Below the pieces are notes generated by a model, which ran no database searches, was not told where the DNA came from, and worked only from the letters and a program-made list of their open reading frames with translations. A program made the translations under genes and the position numbers. From positions 1 to 8,320 of the forward strand of contig JAUYDO010000205.1 in assembly GCA_030691835.1 (NCBI GenBank): a DNA stretch of 8,320 nt, read 5' to 3'. The stretch is from Dehalococcoidia bacterium. GTDB taxonomy: Bacteria; Chloroflexota; Dehalococcoidia; Dehalococcoidales; UBA3254. Shown here one piece after another: positions 6,938-8,320 of this stretch (the stretch's first letter is position 1; each line of letters starts with the position of its first letter).

Positions 6938-7317
6938 CGGTAAAAAGCAACTCCTGTGCCTCCTGCCTTCAGTGCCCGCAATAATCCCGTCTCATCAAAT
7001 TCAACAACATCCAGTTTACCGCTTTCTGCCATGCGTCTGAAATTCGGCGCCGCCCCAATGTAATCTAAGCCAACGTAGGAGGTATAAAGAGTCTTTATAC
7101 AGCCGGCGCCTATAAGAATATCGACATGATAACCTGAGGAGTTGGTAGGTACGACGGTCAGGTCTTTTACCCCTTTACGGATGAGCTCCCTGACAAACGC
7201 ATTCGGCGCATCCCGAATGGCGGCTCCTCCTATGGCTAGCATCATACCGTCTTCAACCAGGTTTGCCGCTTCCTGCAGGCTTACGACTTTATTTTTCCTT
7301 CTTCCGGAAATCACCAT
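6922..7317 (-). CDS. CoA-transferase/hydrolase alpha subunit, IpdA-like: N-terminal part (frame broken)
   Basis: N-terminal part of the alpha subunit, 131 residues before a TGA at 6924-6922. The start is the ATG at 7317, with GGGAG seven bases upstream; the frame is open for 46 more codons, but that stretch is not family-like. The protein begins MVISGRRKNKVVSLQEAANL and contains LAIGGAAIRDAPNAFVRELI (the glycine-rich CoA-site region), LTVVPTNSSGYHVDILIGAG and VVEFDETGLLRALKAGGTGV. After VAF the homology moves to the -1 frame, at a run of five T residues (6946-6942); the last residues YRCPMA are out of frame. A single extra T would restore a full-length protein of about 299 residues. It is the first gene of an operon with the beta subunit and thiolase. 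I see no clear promoter in front of it. Confidence 0.8.
   Translation of the reverse strand: MVISGRRKNKVVSLQEAANLVEDGMMLAIGGAAIRDAPNAFVRELIRKGVKDLTVVPTNSSGYHVDILIGAGCIKTLYTSYVGLDYIGAAPNFRRMAESGKLDVVEFDETGLLRALKAGGTGVAFYRCPMA
6935..6964 (-). other. Frameshift site in the alpha subunit: five-T run with upstream AGGAGG
   Basis: The minus strand reads GCT TTT TAC in the upstream frame. A phenylalanine tRNA slipping back one base on the T run would re-pair perfectly and continue as TTT TTA CCG TTG, joining the two halves of the family-conserved protein. AGGAGG (6964-6959) lies 12 bases before the run, near the spacing (about 10) of the stimulatory Shine-Dalgarno in the dnaX frameshift. The alternative is a plain one-base deletion or sequencing error in a homopolymer, which is more common. 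Confidence 0.5.
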
Positions 7318-7413
7318 ATTTAATCTCCCTTCTATGGAATATTTGGATGTTAATCCATCCCAGGTTGTACCAGCAAATATGTCTTTTGTGATTATCTTCC
7401 TCGTTATGCCTGA

Positions 7414-7428
7414 CCCGGACAGGCCGGG
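7414..7428. repeat. Small inverted repeat (5-bp arms)
   Basis: CCCGG, a five-base loop ACAGG, then CCGGG. It lies 16 bases from the larger palindromic element and may be part of the same class of intergenic repeats. No T-run follows on either strand, so it is not a typical terminator. Confidence 0.35.
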
Positions 7429-7444
7429 AACAAAATAATATTGA

Positions 7445-7506
7445 TGTAGCGGCAATCCCCCTGTGGTTGCCCGTTTTCAGGGCAGGCACAGGGGCCTGCC
7501 CCTACA
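7445..7506. repeat. 62-bp palindromic intergenic element (REP/MITE-like)
   Basis: The ends are inverted copies with one mismatch: TGTAGCGGCA at the left and, read inward on the other strand, TGTAGGGGCA at the right. Inside are two hairpins separated by GTTTTCA: GGCAA...TTGCC (7451-7471), and a perfect 8-bp stem GGGCAGGC/GCCTGCCC with a six-base loop (7480-7501). I recognise this style, GTAGGGGCA with CCTGTG-containing loops, from dispersed intergenic repeats in environmental bacterial genomes. It encodes nothing, so any movement would depend on a transposase elsewhere. It may also act as an mRNA-stabilising or attenuating structure ahead of the CoA-transferase operon. Confidence 0.7.
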
Positions 7507-7557
7507 ATGTCTTACCATCTGGCGCAAAATTTTAGATTTAGAGTGCTAAGTTACACT

Positions 7558-7626
7558 TTACCCCATCGTCTCAGGCAGAATAGTAGCTATTTGGGGGAAG
7601 GCTATCAGCAGGGATGCCAGACTCAT
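7558..7626 (-). pseudogene. Remnant of a TRAP DctM permease C terminus
   Basis: On the minus strand a 22-codon frame ends in TAA at 7560-7558 and contains LLIAFPQIATILPETMG. That pattern (a hydrophobic helix end, FPQI, then LP..M just before the stop) is how large TRAP permease subunits (DctM) end. An in-frame TGA directly precedes the ATG at 7626, and no other DctM or DctQ sequence is seen in the 134 bases between it and the DctP stop. The natural reading is a deletion that removed DctQ and nearly all of DctM from a DctP-DctQ-DctM operon. The short length limits certainty; chance resemblance is possible. Confidence 0.5.
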
Positions 7627-7633
7627 TCAGCCC

Positions 7634-7691
7634 GCGGAGAAGGTCACCAGTCGATTATCCGGCTTATGCGATTAGCCGGGCTACGCGGAGA
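7634..7691. repeat. Imperfect tandem 17-bp repeat within 7-bp direct repeats
   Basis: Two adjacent copies read CGATTATCCGGCTTATG (7652-7668) and CGATTAGCCGGGCTACG (7669-7685). They also allow a CCGGCT/AGCCGG hairpin (7659-7679). The block is bracketed by GCGGAGA at 7634-7640 and 7685-7691. It sits between the DctP stop and the DctM remnant, where the deletion junction must be. It could be a tyrosine-recombinase-like site or the scar of a small insertion; this is inference. Confidence 0.4.
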
Positions 7692-7760
7692 CCTGGCTGT
7701 TTTATTCAGCTTTCCCTTTAACTTCAAATCTGTTTGACAGGTTCTCTTGAACTTTCGCAG

Positions 7761-8320
7761 TTATTTATACTTTTCCCTTATGGCGAGTAACCGTTCAAGT
7801 ACCTTTTTGCCGGCTAAGCCTTTAGCCTCCAATTCAGCCACATACTTGTCCCACAGGGGCTTACCGGCTATCCCCTGCCATTTCTCATACTCTCCGGGGT
7901 CGAGGTGGACTTCTTCCATGACTTTGCCCGCTTTTTTCATTATCTCAAGGGCTTCCGCACCTTCGTTAAAACCGTGGTTCGCGCTGGCAATCGCAGCACC
8001 CTGGACACCACTGACACTCATTATTGCCTGCTGGATATCTGGCGGCAGACTGTTCCATTTTTCACGGTTCATTATTATAAATAGCAGGTTCATTAATGGC
8101 GACTCCACTGTCCGGTAGCGAAACACCTCATATAACCTGAATGACAGAATGGCACCCCAGGGCATGGTACCCCCGTCTAGCACTCCCTTCTCTACGGCAT
8201 CATATAGGTCAGGTGCAGGCATGTTTACCGGTGAAGCACCAACCATCCTGAACGCCTCCGTGGAGGGGCCCGGGCGTACATGTACCTTCAGACCCTGGAG
8301 GTCGCTCAGATTACGTACCG
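7761..8320 (-). CDS. TRAP transporter solute-binding protein, DctP family (5' end beyond window)
   Basis: Periplasmic receptor of a tripartite (TRAP) transporter, which delivers organic acids to a DctQM permease driven by an ion gradient. The visible part is the C-terminal 185 residues; the frame is open to the right edge, and the first ATG inside the window (8246) is internal. Family marks are LSDLQGLKVHVRPG, then GASPVNMPAPDLYDAVEKGV and LDG, and a helical C terminus ending in LLAIREKYK. The usual K-x-R of the ligand-carboxylate arginine reads K-V-H here, with an arginine two residues later (KVHVRP). An intact DctQ and DctM would normally follow, but only a DctM-like scrap remains, so this protein may be orphaned unless a permease lies upstream. 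Neighbouring CoA-transferase and thiolase genes suggest an aromatic, alicyclic or fatty acid-like ligand, without direct evidence. Confidence 0.9.
   Translation of the reverse strand, partial: VRNLSDLQGLKVHVRPGPSTEAFRMVGASPVNMPAPDLYDAVEKGVLDGGTMPWGAILSFRLYEVFRYRTVESPLMNLLFIIMNREKWNSLPPDIQQAIMSVSGVQGAAIASANHGFNEGAEALEIMKKAGKVMEEVHLDPGEYEKWQGIAGKPLWDKYVAELEAKGLAGKKVLERLLAIREKYK

Larger units (their letters stand above)
7318..7760. other. 443-bp stretch without an intact gene: permease remnant and repeats
   Basis: Between the TRAP binding-protein gene and the alpha subunit I find no intact gene. In transcription order it holds a tandem 17-bp repeat (7685-7652) between GCGGAGA direct repeats, a DctM-like C-terminal remnant (7626-7558), a 62-bp palindromic element (7506-7445), and a hairpin with CCCGG/CCGGG arms (7428-7414). 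The frame open through 7455-7318 gives no recognisable protein. No convincing promoter or T-tailed terminator is seen. Confidence 0.7.

Noticed and set aside
7318..7455. 46-codon upstream extension of the alpha-subunit frame
   Set aside because: The residues do not resemble the family, and a well-placed GGGAG precedes the ATG at 7317.
7445..7691. CRISPR array
   Set aside because: There are only two adjacent 17-bp copies with no spacers, and no cas-like genes nearby.
7507..7737. 76-codon plus-strand frame in the gene-poor stretch
   Set aside because: It runs antisense through the DctM remnant and the tandem repeat, has no good ribosome site and no recognisable motif.

Overview
All convincing genes in this window lie on the minus strand, so transcription runs from high to low coordinates. 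Ribosome binding sites are strong (AGGAGG-like), gene spacing is tight, and one good sigma-70-type promoter is visible. The gene set is a TRAP transporter, an IpdAB-like CoA-transferase pair with a thiolase, and a HisKA_3/NarL two-component system beside a Tat-exported polyferredoxin. This suits an anaerobic, respiring, acid-degrading bacterium of the Dehalococcoidia (Chloroflexota) or desulfobacterial kind. That placement is inferred from gene content and a recognisable palindromic intergenic repeat; no rRNA or other marker gene is present.

Layout in the direction of transcription: (1) 8320-7761, the C-terminal part of a TRAP (DctP-type) solute-binding protein, cut by the window edge. (2) 7760-7318, a 443-bp stretch without an intact gene. 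It holds what looks like the last 22 codons of a DctM permease (7626-7558), a tandem 17-bp repeat between 7-bp direct repeats, a 62-bp palindromic repeat element and a small hairpin. The rest of the TRAP permease is absent downstream of DctP. (3) 7317-4377, an operon for a two-subunit CoA-transferase/hydrolase and an SCP-x-type thiolase. The alpha subunit is broken into two overlapping frames by a one-base shift in a run of five T residues. (4) 4376-4137, an intergenic region with a clear promoter. (5) 4136-1075, a three-gene signalling operon: a PhnD-like periplasmic binding protein, a membrane histidine kinase and a NarL/FixJ response regulator, with a 1-bp gap and an overlap. (6) 1074-872, an intergenic region with a 17-bp palindrome. 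(7) 871-1, a Tat-exported four-cluster iron-sulfur subunit resembling TtrB, cut by the left edge.

The most coherent story is in the left half. In the TtrS family the sensor kinase carries a PhnD-like periplasmic domain. Here that domain is a separate protein encoded immediately upstream of a kinase with its own periplasmic domain, and the regulator gene is followed by a TtrB-like electron-transfer subunit. I infer a sensing cassette that switches on a molybdopterin-type respiratory reductase whose catalytic and membrane subunits lie beyond the left edge. The right half is a catabolic cassette for an unknown CoA-activated acid, with two signs of decay or rearrangement: the alpha-subunit frameshift and the missing TRAP permease.
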